Shown piece after piece: positions 11,647 through 34,529 of a stretch of DNA of 64,000 nt. The DNA lies in contig NZ_BAABRP010000003.1 of NCBI RefSeq assembly GCF_039545055.1, forward strand, positions 62,001 to 126,000, written 5' to 3'. The notes under the pieces are model-generated. The model was not told the origin of the DNA, did no database searches, and saw only the letters and a program-made list of their open reading frames with translations. Position 1 is the first letter of the stretch. Each line of letters begins with the position of its first letter. Origin of the DNA: Deinococcus carri. Its GTDB lineage: Bacteria; Deinococcota; Deinococci; Deinococcales; Deinococcaceae. A program made the translations under genes and the position numbers.

Positions 11647-13242
11647 ATGAAGAACCTTCTGAATAGCGTCTCCCCCAAGAACCGCAAGCAGACCGAGCGC
11701 CTGGACGGGCGGCAGGTCAGGAACAACGCGGGCGGATTCGTGTACGCCCTCCCCGACGAGGGCCGCCTGACCCGCTTCCTGGTGCTGGGCACGGACGGCG
11801 GCACCTTTTACGCGGGCGCGCGGGCACACACGGTGCAGGCCACCGACTTCGTGCGCGAGTTCGTGCAGCGGGACGCGGCCACGGCGCTGCGGGTGACGCT
11901 GGACGTGGTGCGCGGCAACCGCGCGCCCAAGGCCGACCCCGCGCTGCTGGTGCTGGCGCTGATTGCCAAGACCGCGCCCAACGCGGCCGACCGCCAGGCC
12001 GCCTGGAACGCGCTGCCCGAGGTGGCGCGCACCGGCACGATGCTGCTGCACTTCCTGGCCTTCGCGGACGCGCTGGGCGGCTGGGGCCGCCTGACCCGCC
12101 GCGGCGTGGCCCGCGTGTACGAGGACGCGCCCCTGGAGCGCCTGGCCCTCTGGGCCGTGAAGTACAAGGCCCGCGACGGCTGGAGCCAGCGTGACGCCCT
12201 GCGCCTGGCGCACCCCAGGGCCACCGACGCCAGCCGCAACGCGGTGCTGAAGTTCATGGTCAGCGGCGTGCTGGAGGGCGCGACCGACCCCGCCCTGCGC
12301 GTCATCGAGGGCCACCTGCTCGCCCTGCAGGCGGGGACGGACGCGGAAGCCGCGCGGCTGATGCGCGAGTACGGCCTGCCCATCGAGGCGGTGCCCACCC
12401 ACCTGCGCGGCGCTGAGGTCTACCGCGCGGCGATGGCGACGAACGGCCTGACCTGGCTGCTGCGCAACCTGGGCAACCTGGGGCGCGTGGGCGTGCTGGG
12501 CGTGAACGACCGCGAGGTGACGCGAGCTGTGATTGGCCGCATCACCGACCCCGTCGCCCTGAAGCGTGGCCGCATCCACCCCCTCGACGCGCTCAAGGCC
12601 CGCCTGGTGTACGCCCAGGGCCGCGGCGTGAGGGGCGGGGGCCAGTGGCTCCCCGTGCCGAAGGTGGTGGACGCGCTGGAAGACGCCTTCCACCTGGCTT
12701 TCGGGAACGTGCAACCCGCCGGAACGCGGCACCTGCTGGCGCTGGACGTCTCGGGCAGCATGACCTGCGGCGAGGTTGCCGGCACCCCTGGCCTGACGCC
12801 CAACATGGCCGCCGCCGCCATGAGCATGGTCGCCCTGCGCACCGAGCCGGAGGCGCTGACGATGGGCTTCGCGAGCGAGTTCCGCAAGCTGGGCATCACG
12901 CCCAAGGACACCCTGGAGGCGGCGATGCACAAGGCCCAGGCCGCCAGCTTCGGCGCGACCGACTGCGCCCTGCCGATGCTGTGGGCCGCCGCGAACGGGG
13001 TCGAGGTAGACACCTTCGTGGTGTACACCGACAACGAGACCTGGGCGGGGAAGGTCCACCCCAGCGTCGCCCTCGACCGCTACCGCCAGCAGACGGGCAT
13101 CCCCGCCCGCCTGATCGTGGTGGGCCTGACCGCGACCGGCTTCAGCATCGCGGACCCCGCCCGGCCCGACATGCTCGACGTGGTGGGCTTCGACAGCGCC
13201 GCACCGGGAGTGATGACGGCCTTCGCACGGGGGGAGGTGTAG
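11647..13242 (+). CDS. rsr: Ro60 ortholog, ring-shaped Y-RNA-binding protein
   Basis: 531 residues. Bacterial Ro (Rsr) binds Y RNA on its outer surface and RNA ends in its ring; in D. radiodurans it works with PNPase in structured RNA decay, rRNA maturation and UV/starvation survival. The N-terminal TROVE region of HEAT-like helices runs from ~20 to ~345 (FVYALPDEGRLTRFLVLGTD, EVARTGTMLLHFLAFAD, WAVKYKARDGWSQRDALRLA). The C-terminal vWA domain starts near 360 with the complete MIDAS motif LDVSGSM (D367, S369, S371), then FGATDCALPM and VYTDNETWAG. The SD AGGAGG is ideally placed. It directly follows six Y-RNA-like modules. Confidence 0.95.
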   Translation: MKNLLNSVSPKNRKQTERLDGRQVRNNAGGFVYALPDEGRLTRFLVLGTDGGTFYAGARAHTVQATDFVREFVQRDAATALRVTLDVVRGNRAPKADPALLVLALIAKTAPNAADRQAAWNALPEVARTGTMLLHFLAFADALGGWGRLTRRGVARVYEDAPLERLALWAVKYKARDGWSQRDALRLAHPRATDASRNAVLKFMVSGVLEGATDPALRVIEGHLLALQAGTDAEAARLMREYGLPIEAVPTHLRGAEVYRAAMATNGLTWLLRNLGNLGRVGVLGVNDREVTRAVIGRITDPVALKRGRIHPLDALKARLVYAQGRGVRGGGQWLPVPKVVDALEDAFHLAFGNVQPAGTRHLLALDVSGSMTCGEVAGTPGLTPNMAAAAMSMVALRTEPEALTMGFASEFRKLGITPKDTLEAAMHKAQAASFGATDCALPMLWAAANGVEVDTFVVYTDNETWAGKVHPSVALDRYRQQTGIPARLIVVGLTATGFSIADPARPDMLDVVGFDSAAPGVMTAFARGEV

Positions 13243-13298
13243 GGAAAGGGAGCAGGGGGCAGGGAGCCGCAGCGGTTCTCTGCCCCCCGCCTCTTTGC

Positions 13299-13304
13299 TA
13301 CCTT
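13299..13304 (+). promoter_or_regulatory. leaderless -10 box of murF
   Basis: TACCTT with a 6-nt C-rich spacer to ATG 13311. Confidence 0.55.
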
Positions 13305-13310
13305 CCCCCC

Positions 13311-14639
<1,329 letters not shown>

Positions 14640-15059
14640 GCCAGCGCCCTTTCCCACACCCCCGGCGGGAAATCCCAGGGTGGGCGGTGGTGGTGGGCGG
14701 CGCAGAACTCCGCCAGGGGCACCTCCAGGTCCAGCACCTCCGCCCGCCACGCCGGGTTCTCCGCCTGGTAAGCGGCACGGTGCAGGGCCAGCAGTTCGGC
14801 TTCGGGCACATACCCCTGTGCGTCGAAGGCCGTGAGGCCGTTCGTCACGTACACGTGTGCCCCCCCACATCCCGCCACCGGGCGGATGAAGCGTGGCCGG
14901 AATCCGGCGCGCGGGTAAGTCTCCAGAAACGCGAAGGCGAGGACGTGGCAGGCCCCCGCCGCGAAGAAGTTCAGGTCAGGCCGCCGCCAGCTCAGGGCGA
15001 TGTCCTGCTTCTCCTGTGGGGTGCGTTGCAGGGCGGTCAGGGGCAGCCTCATGCCCCAC

Positions 15060-15065
15060 AGCGTA
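15060..15065 (-). promoter_or_regulatory. leaderless -10 box, minus strand
   Basis: TACGCT on the minus strand, 7 nt before ATG 15052; it sits in the 33-bp gap shared with the divergent lipoprotein gene. Confidence 0.5.
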
Positions 15066-15085
15066 CGTTCCTGAACAATGCGCCC

Positions 15086-15820
15086 ATGCGCCGCCTTCTG
15101 CTTTCGGCCCTCGGCCTGCTGCCCCTCGCCGCCTGCGCTCCCGCCACCGCCCCACGCACCGCCGTCCCCAGCTTCAGCGCGGCCTATGCCCCGGAAGGGG
15201 TCGCGTGGGTGGATGCGGGGCGGGCCTGCGTGGCGCGGGCACCGTCCTACCGGGCCGTGTGTCCGGCGCTGCCGGGCGCGGCGGTGGGGGTGGCCTGGAA
15301 CGGGGGGGACGCCTGGGCCGCCCTGCCGGGGGCCGGACTGCTGGTGACGCTCGACCGCGCGGCGCGCTCCGTGCCGGTGGGCCGGGTGGTGGCCGTCTCG
15401 TCCACCCGTGCCTACCGCGAGGACGGCAGCGCCGTGGCCTTTGACGGCCGCCCGGCTCCCGGCGTGGTGGGGGCACCCACGGCAGCGATCACGGGCGGCG
15501 ACGGTCAGGATTACGTGGTCCTGGCGGGCGCATTGCGGCGCGTGCCGGACGGCCTGGTGGTCGAGACGGCCCCGGAGCCGCTGCTGGAGGCCACCCCCAC
15601 CGGGGCGCGTTCGGTGAGCCTGCCGGGGGTGACGACCCTGACCGGCACCTACCGCCTGACGGGCACGGCGCTGCAACGGCTGGACGCGGCGGGCCGGGTG
15701 TTGGCGAGCGTGCCGCACGGCCCGGGCCGCGTGGGCCTGGTCGGGGCGGATGTGGTCACGGTCGCGCCGGGCGGCACGGTCCGCGTCTTCGGTGTGGACC
15801 TGACCCCGCTGATGCGCTGA
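15086..15820 (+). CDS. lipoprotein of unknown function
   Basis: 244 residues. A lipoprotein signal is clear: MRRLLLSALGLLPLAAC with the lipobox Cys at position 17. The mature part is made of short beta-rich repeats (GVAWVDAGRACVARAP, GVAWNGGDAWAALPGAG, RLVVAVSS-like strands), suggesting a beta-propeller. No family is recognised. An AACAAT sequence lies 6 nt before the ATG and may be its -10. Transcribed alone, divergent from the gene at 14594-15052. Confidence 0.7.
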   Translation: MRRLLLSALGLLPLAACAPATAPRTAVPSFSAAYAPEGVAWVDAGRACVARAPSYRAVCPALPGAAVGVAWNGGDAWAALPGAGLLVTLDRAARSVPVGRVVAVSSTRAYREDGSAVAFDGRPAPGVVGAPTAAITGGDGQDYVVLAGALRRVPDGLVVETAPEPLLEATPTGARSVSLPGVTTLTGTYRLTGTALQRLDAAGRVLASVPHGPGRVGLVGADVVTVAPGGTVRVFGVDLTPLMR

Positions 15821-16097
15821 GACGGAGGGGCGGGAAACGGGCGGCCGTGGCCTGCCCACCCGTCTTCATGTTCCGGGGGTGTCCGTTCCCGCTCCGGCCT
15901 CCGTTGAGATACGCTCAAAACCACGTCCAGCAAGGCGTTCCGAGGCTGTCAGAGTTCCGTAAGTGGGTGGGTGGTTGCATGAGACGCTCATGCACCCCCC
16001 TTTGCCTTTTCACGCCTCTCTGCCTCTCCTCTTCCTGCCGGAGCGGTCCTGCCCGCAGATGAGTCACCCCTAAATACCGCCCGCTTCTGGAGGGAGA

Positions 16098-21958
<5,861 letters not shown>

Positions 21959-22002
21959 GGGAGCGGGTAGCTTTCAGCCATCAGCTTTCGGCAAAAAAGA
22001 GA

Positions 22003-22031
22003 GGGGCGGTTTCCCGCAACGGGGCCGCCCC
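22003..22031. terminator. hairpin after pilQ
   Basis: GGGGCGG (22003-22009) pairs with CCGCCCC (22025-22031). An A-run on its left makes it a better terminator on the minus strand, but it also sits where pilQ should end. Confidence 0.4.
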
Positions 22032-22075
22032 CGCCCTGTTTGGGCAGCCCGCCCTGCCCCCACCGGAAGCGGCGC

Positions 22076-22081
22076 TACAGT
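22076..22081 (+). promoter_or_regulatory. leaderless -10 box of aroC
   Basis: TACAGT with a 7-nt spacer to ATG 22089. Confidence 0.6.
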
Positions 22082-22088
22082 CGCCTCC

Positions 22089-24991
<2,903 letters not shown>

Positions 24992-25012
<21 letters not shown>

Positions 25013-25078
25013 ACCGGCACCAAAGGAGCCTCAGCTTTGGCATGTGCCATCTTTTTCATAGCTCACCGCTCATAGCTT
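24992..25078. repeat. AGCTATGAGC inverted microrepeat
   Basis: GCTATGAGC units at 24992-25008 and their reverse complement near 25058-25078 flank ~50 bp between aroB and aroQ; the left copy codes for the aroB C-terminus. Confidence 0.6.
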
Positions 25079-25100
25079 CACCCTACCCTGGAGGTATCCC

Positions 25101-25529
25101 ATGATTCTCGTCCTGAACGGCCCGAATCTGAACCGCCTCGGCCTGCGCGAACCGGGCGTGTACGGCTCGCAGACGCTGGAAGACCTGGAACGCCTCTGCG
25201 AGACATGGGGGGCGGAACTTGGCGTGCCCGTCACCTGCCGCCAGAGCAACTACGAGGGCCAACTGCTGGAGTGGATTCAGGACGCGGACGCCCACGGCTT
25301 CACCGGCATCGTCCTCAACCCCGGCGCGCTGACGCACTACAGCTACGCGCTGCGGGACGCTATTTCCGGGCAACCCCTCCCCGTCGTGGAGGTCCACATC
25401 AGCAACGTGGACGCCCGCGAGGAATTCCGGCACAAATCGGTGACGGCAGCGGTCTGCCGGGGAAAAATCAGTGGGCTGGGCTTTCTGGGCTACCGGCTGG
25501 CGCTGGAGGCTTTGGTGGAGGGAGGGTAA
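25101..25529 (+). CDS. aroQ: type II 3-dehydroquinate dehydratase
   Basis: 142 residues, the usual length. Dehydrates 3-dehydroquinate to 3-dehydroshikimate; dodecameric. Motifs: LNGPNLNRLGLREPGVYGS (catalytic Tyr in the lid), RQSNYEGQLLEWI, NPGALTHYSYALRDAI, VEVHISNVDAREEFRHKS. A good SD (GGAGGT) precedes the ATG. Completes the shikimate cluster. Confidence 0.96.
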   Translation: MILVLNGPNLNRLGLREPGVYGSQTLEDLERLCETWGAELGVPVTCRQSNYEGQLLEWIQDADAHGFTGIVLNPGALTHYSYALRDAISGQPLPVVEVHISNVDAREEFRHKSVTAAVCRGKISGLGFLGYRLALEALVEGG

Positions 25530-25536
25530 GGGGAAC

Positions 25537-25589
25537 GCGGTGCGCGGGAGGCGGTGCGCGGTTTCCCTTTCCTGCGTCCCGCGCACCGC
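25537..25589. repeat. GC-rich stem-loop repeat, copy 1
   Basis: GCGGTGCGCGGGA (25537-25549) pairs over 13 bp with TCCCGCGCACCGC (25577-25589). The first 26 bp recur exactly at 45336-45361. Confidence 0.65.
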
Positions 25590-25610
25590 TGCCCGCGCAC
25601 TTCCCCGCCC

Positions 25611-26195
<585 letters not shown>

Positions 26196-26197
26196 TC

Positions 26198-26590
<393 letters not shown>

Positions 26591-26609
26591 TTCGAGGCGG
26601 CAGGCAAGA

Positions 26610-26638
26610 CCCCCTTCCCGTGTGGAGGGGGGTTTTTT
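26610..26638 (+). terminator. intrinsic terminator after rpsI
   Basis: CCCCCTTCC pairs with GGAGGGGG (one bulge) and is followed by six Ts. Confidence 0.85.
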
Positions 26639-26654
26639 GCTGGGGTGTGGGCGG

Positions 26655-26660
26655 TAGGGT
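26655..26660 (+). promoter_or_regulatory. leaderless -10 box of the ABC gene
   Basis: TAGGGT with a 6-nt spacer to ATG 26667. Confidence 0.55.
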
Positions 26661-26666
26661 GTGGGG

Positions 26667-28130
<1,464 letters not shown>

Positions 28131-28132
28131 GG

Positions 28133-28138
28133 TACAGT
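28133..28138 (+). promoter_or_regulatory. leaderless -10 box of the VOC gene
   Basis: TACAGT with a 7-nt spacer to ATG 28146, right after the ABC stop codon. Confidence 0.55.
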
Positions 28139-28145
28139 GGCCGGC

Positions 28146-28532
28146 ATGTCTTCCTCGCCCCTGCTCAACCGTGTGGATGGCGTTTTTATCCATGTCCGCA
28201 ACCTTCGCCGGGCTGCAGAGTGGTACAGCGCGGCGTTTGGGGTGCCCCTGAAGGAGGAGGAGTTACAGCGCCACTACTACACGCTGAACGTGTCCGGGGA
28301 ACAGCCGTGGGTGACGCTGGATGATCACGGGGCGGACCCGGCGTTCGAGTTCCAGCCTGCGGCGCATCCCATCCTGTCCTTTCACAGCCGGGACCTGTCC
28401 GCAGCCCGTGAGCATCTGCGGACCCTGGGGGCTCTGTCGGTGGGCGAGATCGAGGAGGCGCACCGGGGGCTGGCCTACTTCGTGTTCCGCGACCCGGACG
28501 GCAACGCCCTGATGGTGCTCCAGCGGAGCTAG
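28146..28532 (+). CDS. VOC (glyoxalase/bleomycin-resistance) superfamily protein
   Basis: 128 residues. Two beta-alpha-beta-beta-beta modules: DGVFIHVRNLRRAAEWYSAA with the metal-binding His near residue 17, and AYFVFRDPDGNALMVLQ at the C-terminus, a standard VOC ending. Length is that of single-domain VOC proteins, which dimerise around a metal site. Substrate unknown. The start is chosen by the TACAGT box. Its stop codon lies inside the 61-bp repeat. Confidence 0.82.
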   Translation: MSSSPLLNRVDGVFIHVRNLRRAAEWYSAAFGVPLKEEELQRHYYTLNVSGEQPWVTLDDHGADPAFEFQPAAHPILSFHSRDLSAAREHLRTLGALSVGEIEEAHRGLAYFVFRDPDGNALMVLQRS

Positions 28533-28591
28533 GGCGGCGCTCCGTTTCGTTGCCGCATGTCTCGGGCGTCCACTCCACTGTGCCCCGCCCT
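28531..28591 (+). repeat. 61-bp interspersed element, copy 1
   Basis: Begins AGGGCGGCGCTCCGTT and ends CCCCGCCCT, so its ends are imperfect inverted repeats. The reverse complement of 34090-34150 matches it at most positions with no gaps. It overlaps the last two bases of the VOC stop codon. Confidence 0.7.
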
Positions 28592-28612
28592 AAAGGGAAG
28601 CGAAGCGGGGCT

Positions 28613-29422
28613 TCAGGCCCCCCGCCCAGCCTCTTCCAGCCGGTCGGCCAGCTCATGCAGATACGCCCCCAGGGTGGCCGGGGAAGCCACCTGAGCGTGC
28701 GCGTGCGGGGCGAGCAGGGGCAGCGTGCCGAGCTGCACCGCGTACCCGGCGAGTTCCAGCATCGCCTGGTCGTTGTCGCTGTCGCCGAAGGCCACCGTGC
28801 GCTCCAGCGGAATATTCAGCGCCTCCGCAATCAACGTCAGGGCCGCGCCCTTGTGGGCACCGACCGGCGTGACGGTCAGGAACTCGGTGTAGGGGGCCTG
28901 CGCACCGGTCAGGACGAGGTGTGGATACCGGGCGCGCAGACGGGCAGCGAACCCCGCGACATCGGGGTGATAGAAGCCCACCTTCAGCACGCCCTCGGTC
29001 GGAGCTTCCGCCAGGGGCCGGTAGCCACGGGCGTGCATCCAGGCTTCCGGCTCCCGGCCCGGCGGGAGGTCCACATACAGGCCCTGGGCCGTGAACACCA
29101 CCACGCGGGCGTCCTCCAGCTCGTGCGCCAGGACCGTTTCCAGCTCGGCGGGCGTGAAGCGGGCCTCGGTGTGCAGCTCGCCGCCGATCTCGATGCGTCC
29201 GCCATTGTTGGTGGCGACCGCATCGGGCTGCACGGCCTCCCGCACCGCCGACGGCGGCGTGTCGCGCCCGGTGATGATCGCCAGCCGCACGCCCAGCGCC
29301 CGCAAACGCACCAGCGCCTGCGCGGTCGCGGCGGGCACCTCGCGGCCCTGGTCGGGAATCAAGGTGCCGTCGAGGTCAAAGGCCAGCAGCAGGGGCAGGT
29401 CGGCAGGCGGGCGGGGCATCAC
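28613..29422 (-). CDS. HAD superfamily (Cof-type) phosphatase
   Basis: 269 residues from GTG 29422, chosen because TAGGCT lies 7 nt upstream. HAD motif I LLAFDLDGTLI (both Asp), motif II AIITGRD, Lys in GAHKGAALTLI, and motif IV AFGDSDNDQAML. A Cof/type IIB cap lies in the middle (~85-185). Members dephosphorylate small metabolites such as sugar phosphates; the substrate here is unknown. It follows the rplS terminator. Confidence 0.88.
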   Translation of the reverse strand: MMPRPPADLPLLLAFDLDGTLIPDQGREVPAATAQALVRLRALGVRLAIITGRDTPPSAVREAVQPDAVATNNGGRIEIGGELHTEARFTPAELETVLAHELEDARVVVFTAQGLYVDLPPGREPEAWMHARGYRPLAEAPTEGVLKVGFYHPDVAGFAARLRARYPHLVLTGAQAPYTEFLTVTPVGAHKGAALTLIAEALNIPLERTVAFGDSDNDQAMLELAGYAVQLGTLPLLAPHAHAQVASPATLGAYLHELADRLEEAGRGA

Positions 29423-29429
29423 GGGCGGC

Positions 29430-29435
29430 AGCCTA
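29430..29435 (-). promoter_or_regulatory. leaderless -10 box of the HAD gene
   Basis: TAGGCT on the minus strand with a 7-nt spacer to GTG 29422. Confidence 0.5.
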
Positions 29436-29456
29436 GCAGGCGGGGGGCGGCAAAGG

Positions 29457-29484
29457 AAAACCGCCTGCCCTTTTAGGCAGGCGG
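29457..29484 (-). terminator. intrinsic terminator after rplS
   Basis: CCGCCTGCC and GGCAGGCGG form a 9-bp stem, followed on the minus strand by TTTT. Confidence 0.85.
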
Positions 29485-29503
29485 GGCGAAAGCCGGGGAG
29501 GTC

Positions 29504-29989
<486 letters not shown>

Positions 29990-30098
29990 GACTCTCTCCT
30001 TTGCCAGCGGACCGCCCCACCTCCTGACTGCATCAGGCAGAGACGTTCTTGGTCAGATGTACGCACCCGCTCTGGGCGGGGCAGACCTTGGGAGTATA
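29990..30098 (-). promoter_or_regulatory. rplS promoter and leader
   Basis: TATACT (minus strand, 30093-30098) is the -10. The leader contains hairpins CCCGC-CCAGA-GCGGG and CCTGA-TGCAG-TCAGG ahead of the SD; a regulatory role is possible. Confidence 0.55.
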
Positions 30099-30255
30099 CG
30101 CGGGCGGGCGGGGACACTCAAGGGGAGGGGAACGGGGCAGCGCTCCTCTCTTCACCCGCAGTTTAAGAAGACGGCCTGGAGGCGCAAAAAGCCGGGGAAA
30201 AGCGGAAAGGGTATCCTTCACTTTCCTCATCTATGACCTCCGGCAACATGGCACG

Positions 30256-31041
30256 GTGAGCGATTCCGTCGAGAAGAGAGACGCCCTGCTGAACACTGCC
30301 CGGCAGGCGACCACCGAGCAGCGCCGCCGCCTGGCCGAGGTGCGGGCGCGGCAGCATGTAGGGGCGGCCGGCTGGGCGCAGACCCGCACGCTGGAGGACA
30401 TCCTCCGGGCGGGGCGCGAGGGCCTGGCCGCGACGGAAACGCTGCGGCAGGTGGTGCGCCTCACCACCGAGCAGGTGCGGGCGCTGCCGCTCGGGGCGCA
30501 GGCGCAGGAACGGAAAGAGCATGTCCACGCCCTGACCGAGATCGCCCTCAGCGGCGAGGCCCAGATCACGGCGGCAGAAGCGCTGGACGACCTGATCTGC
30601 CGTGCGCTGGAGGACGTGACCCGGACGCCCAGCGAACAGGTGAGCGTCCAGACGCTGCGGCAGATTCACCAGCGCCTCCAGGAGCAGATGCAGGCGCTGG
30701 GCACCATCATCGCGGCGGCGCGGGCGCAGGCGGGCACGCTGGAGGAGGTGGCGCGGCTCGACCGCCTCAGCGCCGAACACCAGACGCGGGTGGAGGCCCT
30801 GCGGCAATTCGGTGCCGAGGAGGAGCTGCGGGAACTCACCGAGGTGGGCGAGGGCATTGTGGAACGCATCGCCGAGCTGGACGAGGCCGGGGCCGGGCAA
30901 CTGGGTGCCCTGACCTCCATCGGGGAAGCGGTGGCCGAGAAGGTCAGCGACACCGGAGCCTCTGTCCCCCAGAAGGTCCAGGTCCTCGACGACCTGGCCC
31001 GTACCCTCCAGCATAAGGCCGAGGAACTGCGGGGCCGCTAG
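30256..31041 (+). CDS. all-helical protein of unknown function
   Basis: 261 residues from GTG 30256 (MSDSVEKRDALL). The longer upstream frame covers the rplS promoter and is rejected. No signal peptide or TM. The sequence is almost entirely amphipathic helix with heptad character and repeated similar blocks, for example LLNTARQATTEQRRRLAEVR, ILRAGREGLAATETLRQVV and EVARLDRLSAEHQTRVEALR; each may form a helical hairpin. It resembles a rod or methyl-accepting-like coiled coil without signalling motifs. No homolog recognised. Convergent with the GNAT gene. Confidence 0.65.
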   Translation: MSDSVEKRDALLNTARQATTEQRRRLAEVRARQHVGAAGWAQTRTLEDILRAGREGLAATETLRQVVRLTTEQVRALPLGAQAQERKEHVHALTEIALSGEAQITAAEALDDLICRALEDVTRTPSEQVSVQTLRQIHQRLQEQMQALGTIIAAARAQAGTLEEVARLDRLSAEHQTRVEALRQFGAEEELRELTEVGEGIVERIAELDEAGAGQLGALTSIGEAVAEKVSDTGASVPQKVQVLDDLARTLQHKAEELRGR

Positions 31042-31056
31042 GGCGGTGCCCTGGGG

Positions 31057-31581
31057 TCAGAGCGTGATCCAGTAGCGCCGAATCGGCTTCTCGTAGAAAT
31101 CCAGGCGGAACTCGCCCTCCAGTTCCCCGCCGTTCGCCTCGATCACCCCGCGTGAACCCAGATTGTCCACGTCGCAGGTGAGCAGCACGCGCGTGAGGCC
31201 CAGGTCGCGGGCACGCCCCAACGCCAGCGCCAGGATCTGTGTGCCGTACCCCTGACGCCGGGCCGAGGGGCGAATCTCGTAGCCGATGTGGCCGCCGAAC
31301 TGCCGCAGACGGTCGTTCAGCGTGTGGCGGAGGCTGACGCGGCCCAGGTAGGTGTCGCCCTCCACCAGCCAGCGGTATTCGGAGTGGACATACCCCTGGG
31401 GCAGCTCAGCGGGCGGCTCGAAGCGGCGCAGCGCGGCCAGCAGCGGCCCGAAGTCGGCCTCCGCCTCCGCAACGTTCCAGGTCAGGGTGTCGCCCAGGCC
31501 GCTCCCACTGGCCTGCGCCTCGCGCACCGCGTCCAGAAAGCTCGCTTTGTACCGCTCGGAGGGGGGAACCAGGCTCGGCAT
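31057..31581 (-). CDS. GNAT family N-acetyltransferase
   Basis: 174 residues. Acetyl-CoA binding motif A is [19 protein letters not shown] (Q/RxxGxG/A), after the GNAT strand HIGYEI. The N-terminal part ([20 protein letters not shown]) and C-terminal [17 protein letters not shown] match the YesJ/PA4866-like group that often acts on small amino compounds. TACCCT lies 5 nt upstream of the ATG. Substrate unknown. Confidence 0.85.
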   Translation of the reverse strand: MPSLVPPSERYKASFLDAVREAQASGSGLGDTLTWNVAEAEADFGPLLAALRRFEPPAELPQGYVHSEYRWLVEGDTYLGRVSLRHTLNDRLRQFGGHIGYEIRPSARRQGYGTQILALALGRARDLGLTRVLLTCDVDNLGSRGVIEANGGELEGEFRLDFYEKPIRRYWITL

Positions 31582-31586
31582 GGGCC

Positions 31587-31592
31587 AGGGTA
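31587..31592 (-). promoter_or_regulatory. near-leaderless -10 box of the GNAT gene
   Basis: TACCCT on the minus strand, 5 nt before ATG 31581; the TACCCTGGnnCATG string recurs at the cupin gene. Confidence 0.45.
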
Positions 31593-31776
31593 GAGGCCGG
31601 GGGCAGGCGGGGGCCTCGGCCAGAAGGCGGAGGCCGCCTCAGCCGTCCGGACAAGGCGGACGCCCCGGCGGCCAGATTTTTGCCGTCCTGACCACTGCGC
31701 GCATATCCGCCGACCATTCCCGCTGGTCAATGTCCCCCCGAATCTCGCCCTCTGGCACGGTGGGCGGGCCGGCGGC

Positions 31777-33508
<1,732 letters not shown>

Positions 33509-33556
33509 AGGCGAGAAGCTGGGGGGGTCGGGCCACCTCTCGACGCCCCGACCCCT

Positions 33557-33562
33557 TACCCT
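33557..33562 (+). promoter_or_regulatory. leaderless -10 box
   Basis: TACCCT with a 6-nt spacer to ATG 33569. Confidence 0.55.
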
Positions 33563-33568
33563 TGGCCC

Positions 33569-34075
33569 ATGCGAACGCTGGTGGTCGGCGGAACTGGAAT
33601 GCTCGCGGGCGTGGTCCGTGCCCTGCTGGAGGAGGGGGACGAGGTGACGGTGCTGGCGCGGCGGCCTGAGCGGCTTCAGGACACCCGCGCCCACCTCCTG
33701 CCCCTGGATTACCGGGACACGGAGGCGCTGGAGCGGGCGCTGGCGCAGGCCGGACCCTTCGACCGGGCGGTGGTGTGGATACACGGCACCGCACCCGAAG
33801 CCCCTTTCGTGGTGGCCCGGCACGTGCGCGGCCCCTACTGGCACCTGCTGGGAAGCGCGGCAGCGAATCCGGCCAGGATGGGCAGCCGCAGGCGGGAGCG
33901 CTTCGCGGCGCTGCACCACGATTACCGCGAACTCATCCTCGGGTTCGTGCTGGCGGGGGAAAGCTCGCGCTGGCTGACCCACGAGGAAATCAGCGGAGGC
34001 GTCCTGCATGCGCTGCGGCATCACCTGAACCGGCAGGTGATCGGCGTGGTGGACCCCTGGGAGAGGCGGCCCTAG
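33569..34075 (+). CDS. short Rossmann-fold NAD(P)-binding protein
   Basis: 168 residues. Starts with a dinucleotide-binding glycine motif, [20 protein letters not shown], then VLARRPERL. The rest ([50 protein letters not shown]) lacks a recognisable SDR YxxxK catalytic site and is shorter than a full short-chain dehydrogenase. Likely binds NAD(P) but catalysis is uncertain. Single gene; the 61-bp repeat lies 15 bp downstream. Confidence 0.72.
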   Translation: MRTLVVGGTGMLAGVVRALLEEGDEVTVLARRPERLQDTRAHLLPLDYRDTEALERALAQAGPFDRAVVWIHGTAPEAPFVVARHVRGPYWHLLGSAAANPARMGSRRRERFAALHHDYRELILGFVLAGESSRWLTHEEISGGVLHALRHHLNRQVIGVVDPWERRP

Positions 34076-34089
34076 GTCGGGGCGCAGAA

Positions 34090-34150
34090 AGGGCGGCGCG
34101 GAGTGGAGTGGACGCCTGAGACATGCAGCGACGCAACGGAGCGCCGCCCT
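34090..34150 (-). repeat. 61-bp interspersed element, copy 2
   Basis: Inverted relative to copy 1 at 28531-28591; same length and same AGGGCGGCGC / GCCGCCCT ends. Confidence 0.7.
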
Positions 34151-34268
34151 AGCCCTGTCCGAATCGCCGCTGCCCTATTTCGCCTGCTGTCCTGGGCGCG
34201 ACGGACGCCGTGAGGACACCTGTCCGCTCCGCCTGGTCAATATCCTTTTATGACTCCTGTCCTGACGC

Positions 34269-34293
34269 AAAAACCCCCGCCGTGGGCAGGGGT
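34269..34293 (-). terminator. terminator of tRNA-Ile
   Basis: On the minus strand CCCC-t-GCC pairs with GGC-GGGG and is followed by GTTTTT, just after the tRNA 3' end. Confidence 0.75.
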
Positions 34294-34300
34294 CTTGTCT

Positions 34301-34377
<77 letters not shown>

Positions 34378-34529
34378 GCACCTTGTTCCGCCGGTCCTTC
34401 CGGACGAGCGGGTGACAATGTATCAGGGGGGCGGCGGGGTGTCAACGCCTGCCCCGCAGGGGGCCAGGGCAGCGCATGTCCCTCCCCCACCGGGGGCAGC
34501 AGCCGTGTCAGGTTCCGGTGAGGGCGGGC

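Noticed and set aside
10764..11804. protein-coding ORFs across the Y-RNA array
   Set aside because: Several frames are open on both strands, but their translations are Arg/Pro/Ser-rich and cross clear RNA structures.
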